A stretch of 64,000 nt of DNA from UBA1546 sp049302185 (GTDB lineage Bacteria; Nitrospirota; Thermodesulfovibrionia; Thermodesulfovibrionales; UBA1546): contig JBAQLV010000012.1 of NCBI GenBank assembly GCA_049302185.1, positions 1 through 64,000 of the forward strand. Reading direction: 5' to 3'. Both the position numbers and the translations under genes were made by a program. Below are positions 1-8,809 of this stretch, one piece after another. A model generated the notes under the pieces. The model was given only the letters and a program-made list of their open reading frames with translations, made no database searches and was not told where the DNA came from. The stretch's first letter is position 1. Each line of letters opens with the position of its first letter.

Positions 1-106
1 ACTTTATCCTGATAGCACAGGCAAAAGTTTTTCCGGGTCATTATAAACATAGTACAAGGGAAAAAACAGCAATACACTGAGAGCAGTGGAAGACCGGAGT
101 GTCTTG

Positions 107-391
107 TTATTTCATTTTCTTTATAAGTTCCTCTATTGGAATTGCAGGTAATGTAAGGATCTGTACAGAACCTCTTGATCCTATTTCTGCAGATGCCTTC
201 ATAATAGTCAGATTATCCGGCGCCTCAACGATATTCACAAAATCATAAGGACCTAACACAGCAAACTGCTCTTTGACCTTTACCCCCATAGCCTCCAATT
301 CCTTGTTAACCTCAAATATCCTCGAAGGTTTCTGCTTGAGGGTCTTTCTCCCTTCATCAGTTAACTTGCTGAGAATTACATAATATGCCAT
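107..391 (-). CDS. GYD domain protein
   Basis: This 94-residue protein belongs to the GYD-domain family, small ferredoxin-like-fold proteins without a settled biochemical role. The family signature is visible as Gly-Pro-Tyr-Asp near residues 47-50, and the alternating strand and helix pattern runs through the whole protein. No signal peptide or membrane segment is present. The ATG is preceded by a GGGAGG ribosome site. It starts only 24 bases beyond the end of the small heat-shock gene and probably shares its transcript, with cooS as first gene. Family assignment is fairly secure; the function is unknown. Confidence 0.8.
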   Translation of the reverse strand: MAYYVILSKLTDEGRKTLKQKPSRIFEVNKELEAMGVKVKEQFAVLGPYDFVNIVEAPDNLTIMKASAEIGSRGSVQILTLPAIPIEELIKKMK

Positions 392-415
392 TTTCCTAAC
401 CTCCCTTCCTGTATA

Positions 416-901
416 TTATTCAATTAGTACTTTTTTCTCTTTTTTCTTAGCCTCTTCAGTCTTTGGTATTCTTATCTCCAGTATGCCATCTTTGAATTTT
501 GCAGATGCCTTTTCCGTATGGACCTCTGCAGGAAGACTGAATGAACGCTTGAAAGAACCATAGGAACGCTCAAGACTGTAATAATCCTTTTTTTCAACCT
601 TTTCCTCTTTCTTCTTCTCTCCAGAAATGGTTATAGTATCTTTAGTCAGACTTACATCAATATCTTCTTTTTTCATTCCGGGCAATTCCGTCTTTACCAC
701 TACATCATCTCCATCTGTGAAAATATCCATAGACGGAGAGACTTCTTCTATTTCGGGCATCCTCAACCGAGGCCACCAAGATGGTAACAATGAAAAGGGT
801 CTTCTGAAAAAATCTTCAAACCGTTTTTCCATCTCCTGAAAAGGTGACAGAGCTTTTATTGATTCAACCTTCGCCAATTCTTTTTTTTCTTCCTTTGCCA
901 T
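416..901 (-). CDS. Hsp20/alpha-crystallin small heat-shock protein
   Basis: This is an ATP-independent holdase chaperone that binds unfolding proteins in the cytoplasm. The 161 residues hold a charged N-terminal arm and an alpha-crystallin domain from about residue 55 to 150, with the ELPGMKKEDI segment, the SFKRSFSLP strand near residue 117 and the C-terminal I-x-I motif (EIRIPK) used for oligomer assembly. A strong AGGAGG lies 8 bases before the ATG. The gene lies 32 bases after cooS and 24 bases before the GYD gene, so the three probably form one operon. Length and domain layout are normal for the family. Confidence 0.93.
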   Translation of the reverse strand: MAKEEKKELAKVESIKALSPFQEMEKRFEDFFRRPFSLLPSWWPRLRMPEIEEVSPSMDIFTDGDDVVVKTELPGMKKEDIDVSLTKDTITISGEKKKEEKVEKKDYYSLERSYGSFKRSFSLPAEVHTEKASAKFKDGILEIRIPKTEEAKKKEKKVLIE

Positions 902-933
902 AATACACCTCCTGTGTTTGTTACTTTAATTTT

Positions 934-2808
934 CTAAACGCTTAACCCCAACCCCTTTCTTTTCTCAATGATATGGTCAGTTATGAGTCCTGCAGCTTTA
1001 ACGGGATCGGGTTCTACGGCAAAGCATGCCCCAAATACTTCTTTCAGTCCGGATGTTGCAAGTTCAGTGACTTTCTCACTTCCCCCAATGGGAGGCATTA
1101 CACCAAGTACGGTATAAATTCCGCTTGCCATTACATAAAAGGCGATGGCCACAGCCTTTTCGGAATACCACTCCGGAGCTGCACCAGCGAGAGGTAGTTT
1201 GTCAATATCGACGCCGAGGGCGTTGGCCAATGCGCATGCGATAACGATAATCCTCGAATTATCAACACAAGAGCCGACGTGCAGTGAAGGAGGGATATTG
1301 AAAAGACCGCAAATTTCCTTAAGTCCCGGACCCGCCAGGTCTTTTGCTTCTGGCATCTGCAGTCCTGCCTTACCGGCAGCGACATTTGCACATCCCGTGG
1401 TGAGTACCAGAATATCGTTCGCTATAAGATGTTTAATAAGCTCCACATGACCGTAATCATGCTTGATTTTCGGATTGTTGCACCCGACTACCGCCGCAGC
1501 GCCCTTTATTTTGCCTGCCTTTATCGCATCGATTAATGGAGTAAGACTTCCACCGAGTGCTCCCAAAATAGCTTCCACTGAAAACCCCGTCATATTCTTC
1601 ACCGGTGAAACCGGTATCAGTACCTTGTCCTTGTTTCTACGCGTAAAGTTTTCTATTGATTCCCTTACCAGTCTGAAGGCCTGTTCTTTAGCGTTCTCCG
1701 GTCTAAATTCAACGTGTTCCACAAAAGGAAACTTCGCCTTATCGGAGGTCGAATATAATTTTGTGTGATAACACTGCGCTACCTGTCCCAGGGACGGCAT
1801 GATACACTGGTAATCCATAATAATCGATTCTACAGCCCCGGTAACCATGGTGAGTTCCGTCATAAGGTGATTGCCTGCCATCGGTATTTTTTTGCGCATC
1901 ATGAGTTCATTGCCTGTGCAGCAAAGTCCGGCAAGGTTAATGCCTTTGGAGCCTCTCGCTTTTGCGAGTTCGATCATTGCACTATCTTCTACAGCAAGTC
2001 CTACCATTTCCGATACAACCGGGTTGTGACCGTGGACCAATATGTTAACGTGATCCTCTTTCAAAACGCCGAGGTTAACCTCTGAAATGCCCGGCACGGG
2101 CGTTCCGAATATGATATCCGACAATTCGGTACCAATCATAGATCCCCCGTATCCGTCTGCAAGGCTGTTTCTAACCGCATGCAGAAGTATGGATACGTAA
2201 TTGTTGTCCACTCCCATGTGTGTGCGGTGCATAGTCTCGGATGTCTCTCTGTCTATTCCACGGGGAATAACCTTTAATTTTTCCCAGAGTTCGACCCGCC
2301 GCTTTGGAGCCCTCATGATAAGGGTTATTCTCCCTTTTTTCATCCCGAAATCTTCCATCATGGCTTCTGCAAGCCGTACTGCAATCTCTTGGTCACTTAG
2401 ATTTGCTATGTCGAGGCTATATTCCTTCGCTACTCTCTTCATTTTTTCCGGGTCTTTTATCGTGTAGCCCGGTGCCTTACCCGTGCCTATTTTGTGCAGA
2501 ACCTCGACAAGATCGCGGGCATGATCTGAATGAGACGCGGAGCCGGCTGCAACCATTCTTGCCAGGTTTCTTGCCGAAATAATGTCAGCATCTGCGCCGC
2601 ATACGCCGTAATGTGCACCTTTACCATGGGGATCAATACGACATGGCCCCATCGCGCATACGCGACATGACAAACCAGATACACAAAATCCACACTGTGG
2701 TTCCTGCTTCTTCAATCTGTCCCATGCAGTCACAACCCCGTCTTCGTGTGCCTTTTTAAGGGTTACTTGTGCATCATTACAAATCGAAAATTCTTTATAG
2801 TCACTCAT
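934..2808 (-). CDS. cooS: anaerobic Ni-Fe carbon monoxide dehydrogenase, catalytic subunit
   Basis: CooS oxidises CO to CO2 or runs the reverse reaction, passing electrons to a ferredoxin. The 624-residue length is typical. The N-terminal cluster cysteines are present (Cys39, 42, 48, 51, 56 and 70 in CGFCVSGLSCRVCAMGPC and downstream). The active-site C-cluster ligands are all recognisable: His261, Cys296/297, Cys335, Cys443, Cys473 and Cys514, at positions very close to those of the structurally known enzymes. The start has AAGGAGG at good spacing. No cooC, cooF, acsB or hydrogenase gene lies nearby, so it is a stand-alone CooS here; the electron acceptor is unknown. Two downstream genes (hsp20, GYD) probably belong to the same transcript. 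Confidence 0.96.
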   Translation of the reverse strand: MSDYKEFSICNDAQVTLKKAHEDGVVTAWDRLKKQEPQCGFCVSGLSCRVCAMGPCRIDPHGKGAHYGVCGADADIISARNLARMVAAGSASHSDHARDLVEVLHKIGTGKAPGYTIKDPEKMKRVAKEYSLDIANLSDQEIAVRLAEAMMEDFGMKKGRITLIMRAPKRRVELWEKLKVIPRGIDRETSETMHRTHMGVDNNYVSILLHAVRNSLADGYGGSMIGTELSDIIFGTPVPGISEVNLGVLKEDHVNILVHGHNPVVSEMVGLAVEDSAMIELAKARGSKGINLAGLCCTGNELMMRKKIPMAGNHLMTELTMVTGAVESIIMDYQCIMPSLGQVAQCYHTKLYSTSDKAKFPFVEHVEFRPENAKEQAFRLVRESIENFTRRNKDKVLIPVSPVKNMTGFSVEAILGALGGSLTPLIDAIKAGKIKGAAAVVGCNNPKIKHDYGHVELIKHLIANDILVLTTGCANVAAGKAGLQMPEAKDLAGPGLKEICGLFNIPPSLHVGSCVDNSRIIVIACALANALGVDIDKLPLAGAAPEWYSEKAVAIAFYVMASGIYTVLGVMPPIGGSEKVTELATSGLKEVFGACFAVEPDPVKAAGLITDHIIEKRKGLGLSV

Positions 2809-3111
2809 GGATGCCTCCTTCTTAATCCATAATTAAGAACATATCATAAAATGGATGTTTCCCGCAATGCATTCTTTAAATATTAAGACCTATTCGATTA
2901 TCGTAATAGGATGTATGAATAAAAATCCTATGATCACGCGGTTTGTTGATTTCATATAATAATCGGTAGGATTTGAAACTTCTGTAAATGAAGAGTTCTA
3001 TGTGAACGGTTGCTCTGTTCGGAGACTCCAAGAGCCGTCGAGTACAGGAAGCAGGAATCGGTGTCTTAGAGGCTGGTCGGCATGAGTGTTTCTAAGTGTA
3101 CTTAAATACTG
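2809..3111. other. gene-free stretch between cooS and a transposase remnant
   Basis: About 300 bases with no convincing coding sequence. The part next to cooS should hold the cooS promoter, but I see no clear sigma-70 boxes. A nested hairpin can be drawn at 3006-3038 (outer ACGG/CCGT, inner CTCT/AGAG). It may be part of the decayed mobile element that follows, or a structured RNA; nothing decides between these. Confidence 0.3.
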
Positions 3112-3675
3112 CTAACCATGCTCATTTGCTCTTTTAGAACCTTCCCCACAAGACTTTTTGATAGTTTTGCCTTGTTTGCAATGACTCGGACTGATTCGGA
3201 CTGATAGTGAAGGATCCTGCTTATGTAATTGTATTACTTTCTCAATGTCAATAGGCGCAACTGGCTTTCTGCCTAATCTCTTGCCCACAGCTTTCTTTAC
3301 CTTCCTCGTCGACAGTCCGTTCATGTACAAAAGTGGTATGACCTCCTGTATTTCATCCATCTGCGTGACCCGGGGCGGCAGTACCAAGGAATGAAACGGC
3401 CCACCGGCATTTCTCGCCTGCGGCATCCGTATTCCAATGTCTCCGCTGCCAATCTTTACCGTCCTGGGTTTTGATCCGTTCCGGCTCCCTTTCGCCGAGG
3501 AGGTACTCTCATAATAGTCCCTCTCAAGATGCGCCGTTATTTCTTCCTCTAATGCCACTTGCAACATCATCCTCGCTCCTATCCTTGTCAATTCTCCCAG
3601 CGGCGGCATTGCCTTGAACTCTTCCAGATTCTCCTCAATGACTTTTTTCGCCTTCTTTGATAAACTCTTCTTCAT
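3112..3675 (-). pseudogene. IS256-type transposase N-terminus fused to a resolvase-type tail, frameshifted
   Basis: The 187-codon frame is a chimera. Residues 1 to about 130 match the N-terminal region of IS256/mutator transposases (ALEEEITAHLERDYYE, the SRNGSKPRTV segment, then the MNGLSTRKVKKAVG turn), but the catalytic DDE domain that should follow is absent. From about residue 133 the sequence changes to a recombinase/resolvase-like helix-turn-helix (RLGRKPVAPIDIEKVIQLHK). A 10-bp tandem duplication at about 3187-3206 (TCGGACTGAT twice) then shifts the frame; in the other frame the helix-turn-helix continues as VRVIANKAKLSKSLVGKVLK. The product cannot transpose. The sequence near 3752 (TGTTACACTATC) could be an old terminal repeat. 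Confidence 0.75.
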
Positions 3676-3937
3676 GGGTATAGTTCTCCTTATCTCTTTA
3701 AGAGATTGTTTTTACCATTGAGAATTATACCCTGATTCATATTTACAGAATTGATGTTACACTATCATTTTTTATTATAAAATTTAAAAAAACAGAATCG
3801 TCCAAATGGAAATCAGCCCTTCATGAGGAAGAAAATACAAGAAAAAGCTTGTTCAAAAAGTGTCTTGATTTTTAAAGGTGAGTAGTGAAGAAGGTCTCAC
3901 TTATTTTCAGTTAAGCTTATTTGTATAAAAACAAGAC

Positions 3938-4474
3938 TCAGCTTTCTATTACTGTCACAGTACTGGCCTGCGGTCCCTTTTCACCCTGTTCTTCCACAAA
4001 ACGCACTTCCATTCCGACCTTCAGGTGTTTAAAATCATAGTTTAGTACACTGTGCTCGTGAAAGTAGATCTCTCCGCCGTCTGACGTGGTCAGAAAGCCA
4101 TAGCCCTTATCAGGAAACAGTGCACTTATATGCGCATGAGGTGTTTCTTCGTGGTGTTTTACAGCACCTCGATGCCGTCTGGCAAAGTCCTCTAACTGGC
4201 GGCGAGCTGCATCAAAGGCATCTCTTATCGCTACATTGATGTCTTTGTGGGGCTCGCGTTTTATTACCAGTTCTGCACCGGGTACCGTTATGTCAATACG
4301 CACGTTGTACAACGCCCCCTCATGGCGATGACGGTGGGGAACTTCTACCATGATCCTGCATCTCATGATTTGGTCATAATAAATATCTAGTTTCTCAGCC
4401 TTCTTGCGGATGTCTTCCCTAAAAGTTTCGGGAAGATCAAAATTGCGTGCAGTAATTTGCAGTGGAAGTCTCAT
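3938..4474 (-). CDS. HPF/RaiA-type ribosome-associated domain fused to a cold-shock domain
   Basis: The first 100 or so residues have the sigma-54 modulation / hibernation-promoting-factor fold (LPLQITARNFDLPE at the start, RIDITVPGAELVIKRE in the middle), which binds the ribosomal decoding region under stress. Residues 115-178 form a cold-shock domain with RNP1-like KGYGFLT and RNP2-like IYFHEH motifs, a nucleic-acid chaperone module. I chose the second methionine at 4474 because GGAGGAGGG lies directly upstream; an upstream ATG at 4501 would add nine residues. It is monocistronic, flanked on both sides by mobile-element debris. Such fusions are known, but ribosome binding by this copy is inferred from the fold only. 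Confidence 0.85.
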   Translation of the reverse strand: MRLPLQITARNFDLPETFREDIRKKAEKLDIYYDQIMRCRIMVEVPHRHRHEGALYNVRIDITVPGAELVIKREPHKDINVAIRDAFDAARRQLEDFARRHRGAVKHHEETPHAHISALFPDKGYGFLTTSDGGEIYFHEHSVLNYDFKHLKVGMEVRFVEEQGEKGPQASTVTVIES

Positions 4475-4670
4475 ATTATTCCCTCCTCCAAATAACCTCA
4501 AAATTCATAGTTTACATACTAACAATCAATGAAGCTCAAGTCAATATGAAACTCAATAAATAAAATGAGTCATTTGACAGTGCCAAGTAGAAAATCAAAA
4601 TCAAAACGGTAAAAGGATGCGGGGTCAATTCTTTGATCTTGACAGTCATCCATGAGAGATTCAGAGGGTC

Positions 4671-4828
4671 TTACCCATTTGACAACTTGAGATCCCTGCG
4701 CACTCTCTCGACCCTCTTTCTCAGTCCCCTGTCCACGGAAAGGGCTGCTTCAAAACGACGGCTCGCTTGCGATACCGCCGATTCTCCGATGCGAACTGCT
4801 GCCCGATCTCCTTGAGCGTCAGTCCGCT
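4671..4828 (-). pseudogene. C-terminal remnant of a REP-associated tyrosine (Y1) transposase, frameshifted
   Basis: On the minus strand a tail typical of the RAYT family can be read: GLTLKEIGQQF in one frame, then a one-base deletion, then IGESAVSQASRRFEAAL and a basic stretch ending KLSNG before the stop. In intact proteins the two parts join as a DnaA-like helix-turn-helix. The catalytic HUH domain is absent, cut off at about 4828 where GH94-derived sequence begins on the other strand. It is not functional. Family recognition comes from the tail sequence only. Confidence 0.6.
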
Positions 4829-5051
4829 GCGTTTCGAGCCGTGCCTCCCCGCGGATTGGGAGATGTTCAAGGTGCATTACCGATACCGGGAAACTATCTA
4901 TCATATCACTGTCGTGCAAATGCGCTATTATGGGAAGAGTGAAATGAATGTGACCGTCGACGGCGTTGAACAACACGACAAGGCTATTTCCCTTGTTGAT
5001 GACCGTCAGGAACACCTGGTCGAGGTGAGGATACATGTTGCAGGCGGGTAG
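4829..5051 (+). pseudogene. C-terminal fragment of a GH94 / cyclic beta-1,2-glucan synthase-type protein
   Basis: About 73 codons read PLRFEPCLPADWEMFKVHY and continue through RETIYHITV and VTVDGVEQ to a stop at 5051. This is the usual end of family 94 glycoside phosphorylases and NdvB-type glucan synthases, where an RFEPCLPADW-like motif precedes the C-terminal beta-sandwich. The several hundred to several thousand preceding residues are missing. Divergent, back-to-back placement against a RAYT transposase remnant suggests a rearrangement breakpoint near 4828. Non-functional fragment. Confidence 0.6.
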
Positions 5052-5161
5052 CATTTGGAAACAGGAGTTTTTCCTGCATGGAAGGGGGCATCCCGGTGAC
5101 CTCGTCAAGGAACGCTTGACAGAGGGATTTTTTAATCAGCGGCTCATCTCCGATAAGGTAA

Positions 5162-7564
5162 TTATATATCTATGTTCCTCGCCTCTAACGCATGTTTTGT
5201 GATGAAGTCTTTGCGCGGCTCTACCTGGTCGCCCATGAGAATCGTGAATATCTCGTCTGCCTGCACTGTATCTTCTACCTTTACCTGCAGGAGTGTCCTT
5301 TTCTCGGCATCCATTGTCGTTTCCCAGAGCTGTGTCGGGTTCATCTCTCCAAGTCCTTTGTATCTCTGAATCGTGAGGCCTTTTTTGGCAACGATGAGCA
5401 CATAGTCCTGAAGCTCAGAACTTGAGCCAAGTTCTTTTATCCCTTCTTTTGTCTCTGCCTTATACGGCAGCTCCCCAAGGTCCTTTACAATGCTGTAGCT
5501 GTTTTCAAGCTCTTTGAATTCCGGAGACATCAGGAAGTTCATGTCTATCAGGACTTTTTTGTTCTGCCTTTTTATCTCAACGCTGTATGCCTGATGCTCT
5601 TCATCAGGATTAATCTCGCCTATTGAAATGTCAGGCAGCGCTTTTTCTATTGCCTTTGCCAGTTTCTCAAGCGCATTTTGATTTTTCAGCAGCTCTTTAT
5701 TTATCCCCGCATTTAAGATAATCTTTAAAACATCTGCGTCCTTTCTCCTTCTGTTGAACCATTCCATGAGCCGTTCAAACTTGGAAAGCCTCTTTAGATG
5801 CGGGATTAGCGCCTTTCCTTTTACAGTCTGCCCTTTTATTGGGATCGCAAGGTCGTCTGCGGCAAGCTCAAAGAGCATGTTCTGCATCTCTGCCTCGTTC
5901 TGCACATATTTTTCTGTCCTTCCTTTCTTGACCTTAAACAAGGGCGGCTGTGCAATGTAAAGATAGCCGTTTTCTATAACCTGAGGCATCTGCCTGTAAA
6001 AAAACGTAAGCAGGAGCGTCCTTATATGCGCGCCGTCAACGTCAGCGTCTGTCATCAGGATTACCTTGTGATAGCGGATTTTTGATATGTCAAATTCTGT
6101 ATCAATGCTTGTTCCAAGCGCTGTTATGAGAATTTTTATTTCCTCTGAGGCAATCATCTTGTCAAACCGCGCCTTTTCAACATTCAGTATCTTTCCCCTG
6201 AGAGGCAATATTGCCTGAGCGCGCCTGTCGCGTCCCTGCTTGGCAGAACCGCCTGCAGAGTCGCCCTCAACAATGAATATCTCGGATAATGCCGGGTCTT
6301 TTTCAGAGCAGTCCGCAAGTTTGCCGGGTAATCCTGTGTCGTCAAGAATCCCTTTTCTCCTTGCAAGTTCCCGCGCCTTTCTTGCTGCCTCTCTTGCCCT
6401 TGCTGCCTGCACAGCCTTTTCTATAATCTTCTTGGCAACAGAGGGGTTTTCCTCAAAAAAGGCGCCGAGAGTTTCGTTGACTATTGACTCTATTATCCCT
6501 TTTACCTCGCTGTTTCCGAGCTTCATCTTTGTCTGGCCTTCAAACTGGGGATTGGGAAGCTTAACGCTTATAACCGCTGTAAGCCCCTCTCTTATATCAT
6601 CTCCTGAGAGACCTTCTTTGCCGTTCTTCAAAAGCCCTGAGGATGCAGAATAGCTGTTCGCTGTCCTTGTAAGTGCGGATTTGAATCCTATGAGGTGCGT
6701 TCCGCCTTCTTTTGTGTTTATATTGTTTGCAAATGTGAAGATGTTCTCCGCATAGCCGTCATTATACTGAAGCGCGATCTCTGCTGTGATTCCGTCTTTT
6801 TCTCCTGATATGTATATAGGCTTTGGATGAAGCGGAGTTTTGTTTTTATTCAGATGCTCAACAAAAGAAACAATCCCCCCTTTATAGAGGAACTCCTGTT
6901 TTTTGTCTGTGCTTTCATCCTGTATGGAAATCTTAAGCCCGTTGTTAAGAAATGCCATTTCTCTTAATCTCTGTGAAAGGACGTCGTAGCTGAATTCTGT
7001 TGTTTCAAAAATCTCTGCATCAGGTTTGAATGTGATTTTGGTTCCCCTGCCTTTTGTCTTCCCGACAACAGCGAGCGCTCCTGCAGGCACTCCTCTGTCA
7101 AAGTGCTGCTGAAACACCTTTCCGTTCTGCTTTATCTCAACGTCAAGCCATTCAGACAGGGCATTTACAACAGAGACCCCGACGCCGTGAAGCCCTCCTG
7201 ATATCTTGTACGCCTTTGATTCAAATTTTCCTCCTGCATGAAGTTCTGTAAGGGCTATCTCAGCTGCCGTCCTTCCTTCAGGATCTCCTGGGTGCTGGTC
7301 TGTAGGTATGCCCCTTCCGTCATCTATTACAGTACAGCTTCCGTCGTGGTGGAGTATTACCTCTATGTCTTTACAAAAACCCGCAAGAGATTCGTCAACG
7401 CTGTTGTCCACAACTTCATATGCAAGATGATGCAGTCCTTCGGGCCCTGTTGAGCCTATGTACATCGCAGGCCTTTTTCTTACAGCGCTCAGCCCTTTTA
7501 GTATCTTGATGTCCTCAGCGCCGTAGGACTCCGCATCGTTATTTATCTGTTCTTTTTCTTCCAT
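5162..7564 (-). CDS. gyrB: DNA gyrase subunit B
   Basis: GyrB is the ATPase and Toprim subunit of DNA gyrase, which introduces negative supercoils. The 800-residue protein has the GHKL ATPase site (DNSVDE at 53-58, the DDGRGIP loop), the transducer domain, the Toprim EGDSAGG near 427 with a DADVDGAHIRTL metal site, and the C-terminal QRYKGLGEMNP signature. The extra segment between Toprim halves (about residues 545-690) gives it the long, E. coli-like length of about 800. It follows dnaN on the same strand, separated by a 132-bp repeat-filled gap in which recF would often be found. Confidence 0.98.
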   Translation of the reverse strand: MEEKEQINNDAESYGAEDIKILKGLSAVRKRPAMYIGSTGPEGLHHLAYEVVDNSVDESLAGFCKDIEVILHHDGSCTVIDDGRGIPTDQHPGDPEGRTAAEIALTELHAGGKFESKAYKISGGLHGVGVSVVNALSEWLDVEIKQNGKVFQQHFDRGVPAGALAVVGKTKGRGTKITFKPDAEIFETTEFSYDVLSQRLREMAFLNNGLKISIQDESTDKKQEFLYKGGIVSFVEHLNKNKTPLHPKPIYISGEKDGITAEIALQYNDGYAENIFTFANNINTKEGGTHLIGFKSALTRTANSYSASSGLLKNGKEGLSGDDIREGLTAVISVKLPNPQFEGQTKMKLGNSEVKGIIESIVNETLGAFFEENPSVAKKIIEKAVQAARAREAARKARELARRKGILDDTGLPGKLADCSEKDPALSEIFIVEGDSAGGSAKQGRDRRAQAILPLRGKILNVEKARFDKMIASEEIKILITALGTSIDTEFDISKIRYHKVILMTDADVDGAHIRTLLLTFFYRQMPQVIENGYLYIAQPPLFKVKKGRTEKYVQNEAEMQNMLFELAADDLAIPIKGQTVKGKALIPHLKRLSKFERLMEWFNRRRKDADVLKIILNAGINKELLKNQNALEKLAKAIEKALPDISIGEINPDEEHQAYSVEIKRQNKKVLIDMNFLMSPEFKELENSYSIVKDLGELPYKAETKEGIKELGSSSELQDYVLIVAKKGLTIQRYKGLGEMNPTQLWETTMDAEKRTLLQVKVEDTVQADEIFTILMGDQVEPRKDFITKHALEARNIDI

Positions 7565-7580
7565 TTACTCCCCTCTCACT

Positions 7581-7692
7581 CAAGATTCATGATGCACGAT
7601 TCACGATACACGGTGAACGATGCATGATACATGATGCATGATAGTTTTTTTATCAGTTATCTTGAATCTTGAATCCTGTATCTTGCATCTTG
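7581..7692. repeat. heptamer-array hairpin in the dnaN-gyrB gap
   Basis: Nearly the whole gap is a run of 7-bp units: ATGATGC/ATGATAC-type units on the left, a TTTTTTTATC linker, and then ATCTTGA/CCTGTATC-type units on the right. The two arms are partly complementary, so a long imperfect hairpin can form. The same composite structure recurs at 14601, 17913, 23616, 60425 and 63355. It could act as a weak terminator or mRNA stability element between dnaN and gyrB. Confidence 0.8.
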
Positions 7693-7696
7693 TTTT

Positions 7697-8800
7697 CTAC
7701 ACCCTCATCGGCATTATCACACATTTATAATTGTCATCCTTTTCTTCTTTTAAGAGGGTCGGGCTTAACGGGTCCTGAAGTTCAAAAACAACCTTTTCTC
7801 CGCTCATGGCATTCAATGCATCTAACAGATACCTTGCATTAAATCCAAGAGAAAGCGCTTCCCCTTTATATTCAATCTTCACCTCGTCTTTTGCCTCGCC
7901 GAGGTCAGGGTTTGAGGCAGAAAGCTCCAGAGCTCCGTCTGCGATATCAACCTTAATCGCGTTGCTCTTTTCCCTGCTCATTACAGAGACCCTTCTCAGC
8001 GCTTTTATAAATTCATCTTTGCTTATTATGACTTTCTTTTCATTGCCTGACGGTATCACCTGTTCATAGTTAGGGTATGTTCCTTCTATCAGCCTTGTTA
8101 AAAACTCCACTTCCTCTATCTTAAACATTACATGGTTTTTGCCTATGACAACTGTGAGGCTCTCTGTGTCCCTGTCGAGAAATCTCCTGATTTCTGCTGC
8201 TGCCTTCCGCGGGATAATCACTTTTTTCTCTTCCTTTAACGGAGTGTTTATCTTGCTGGTTATACTTGACAGCCTATGTCCGTCTGTTCCGACAACGGTC
8301 ATTTCGCTGCTGCCTTTTTTTACATGAAAGAGCAGCCCGTTCAGCGTATATCTTGTATCGCTCTCTCCTGCGGCATAAAGGCTCTTTTCTATCATCTCTA
8401 TAAGGTTTTTTGTATCCATCTGCATTTCTTCTACATTTTCCATCCCGGGCCATGCGGGGAATTCGTCTGCTGAGAGGCAGGCAAGCTTGAATTTGCTGCG
8501 GCCTGCGTTTACTTTAAGCCACTGTCCGTCTTCGGTCTCCATTGTGATGTCTCCGTCCACCTCTTTAACTATCTCGAACATTTTCCTCGCAGGGATGCAG
8601 AGCTTCCCTTCTTGTTCTACTTTAACCTGAAGCGGTTCTTTTATTGCCGTCTCGAGGTCAGTGGCGACAATGTGTGCCTTCTTTTTGCCGGCATCTAAAA
8701 GGAAATGGCTCAGCACAGGCATTGTATTCCTTTTTTCTACAATATTCTGGATGTTTGAAAGCTTTTCCTGCAGTTCCTCTTTTGAAACACTCAGTTTCAT
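7697..8800 (-). CDS. dnaN: DNA polymerase III beta sliding clamp
   Basis: The 367-residue protein forms the ring-shaped processivity clamp of the replicative polymerase. Three repeated clamp domains of about 120 residues can be followed along the length, with the usual opening MKLSVSKEEL, the TDLETAI segment near residue 48, the GTDGHRLS motif near 175 and the C-terminal PMRV that closes the peptide-binding pocket. The start has an AAGGAGG site. It begins 9 bases after dnaA ends, giving the conserved dnaA-dnaN order. All features are normal for the family. Confidence 0.98.
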   Translation of the reverse strand: MKLSVSKEELQEKLSNIQNIVEKRNTMPVLSHFLLDAGKKKAHIVATDLETAIKEPLQVKVEQEGKLCIPARKMFEIVKEVDGDITMETEDGQWLKVNAGRSKFKLACLSADEFPAWPGMENVEEMQMDTKNLIEMIEKSLYAAGESDTRYTLNGLLFHVKKGSSEMTVVGTDGHRLSSITSKINTPLKEEKKVIIPRKAAAEIRRFLDRDTESLTVVIGKNHVMFKIEEVEFLTRLIEGTYPNYEQVIPSGNEKKVIISKDEFIKALRRVSVMSREKSNAIKVDIADGALELSASNPDLGEAKDEVKIEYKGEALSLGFNARYLLDALNAMSGEKVVFELQDPLSPTLLKEEKDDNYKCVIMPMRV

Positions 8801-8809
8801 AACCCCTCC

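Noticed and set aside
627..839. Open frame on the plus strand opposite hsp20
   Set aside because: It is antisense to a well-supported gene, has no ribosome site and no recognisable sequence.
2820..3111. Group II intron domain V downstream of cooS
   Set aside because: Hairpins exist, but the 34-base domain V pattern with its AGC catalytic triad is not found.
4671..5108. 145-codon minus-strand frame taken as one gene
   Set aside because: Only its last part has family character (RAYT tail). The first part is merely the reverse of the GH94 fragment.
5052..5161. Minus-strand reading YLIGDEPLIKKSLC just after gyrB as a gene piece
   Set aside because: Open for about 35 codons but no family is recognised and both ends run into debris.
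6240..6653. 137-codon plus-strand frame opposite gyrB
   Set aside because: Shadow of the high-quality gyrB frame.
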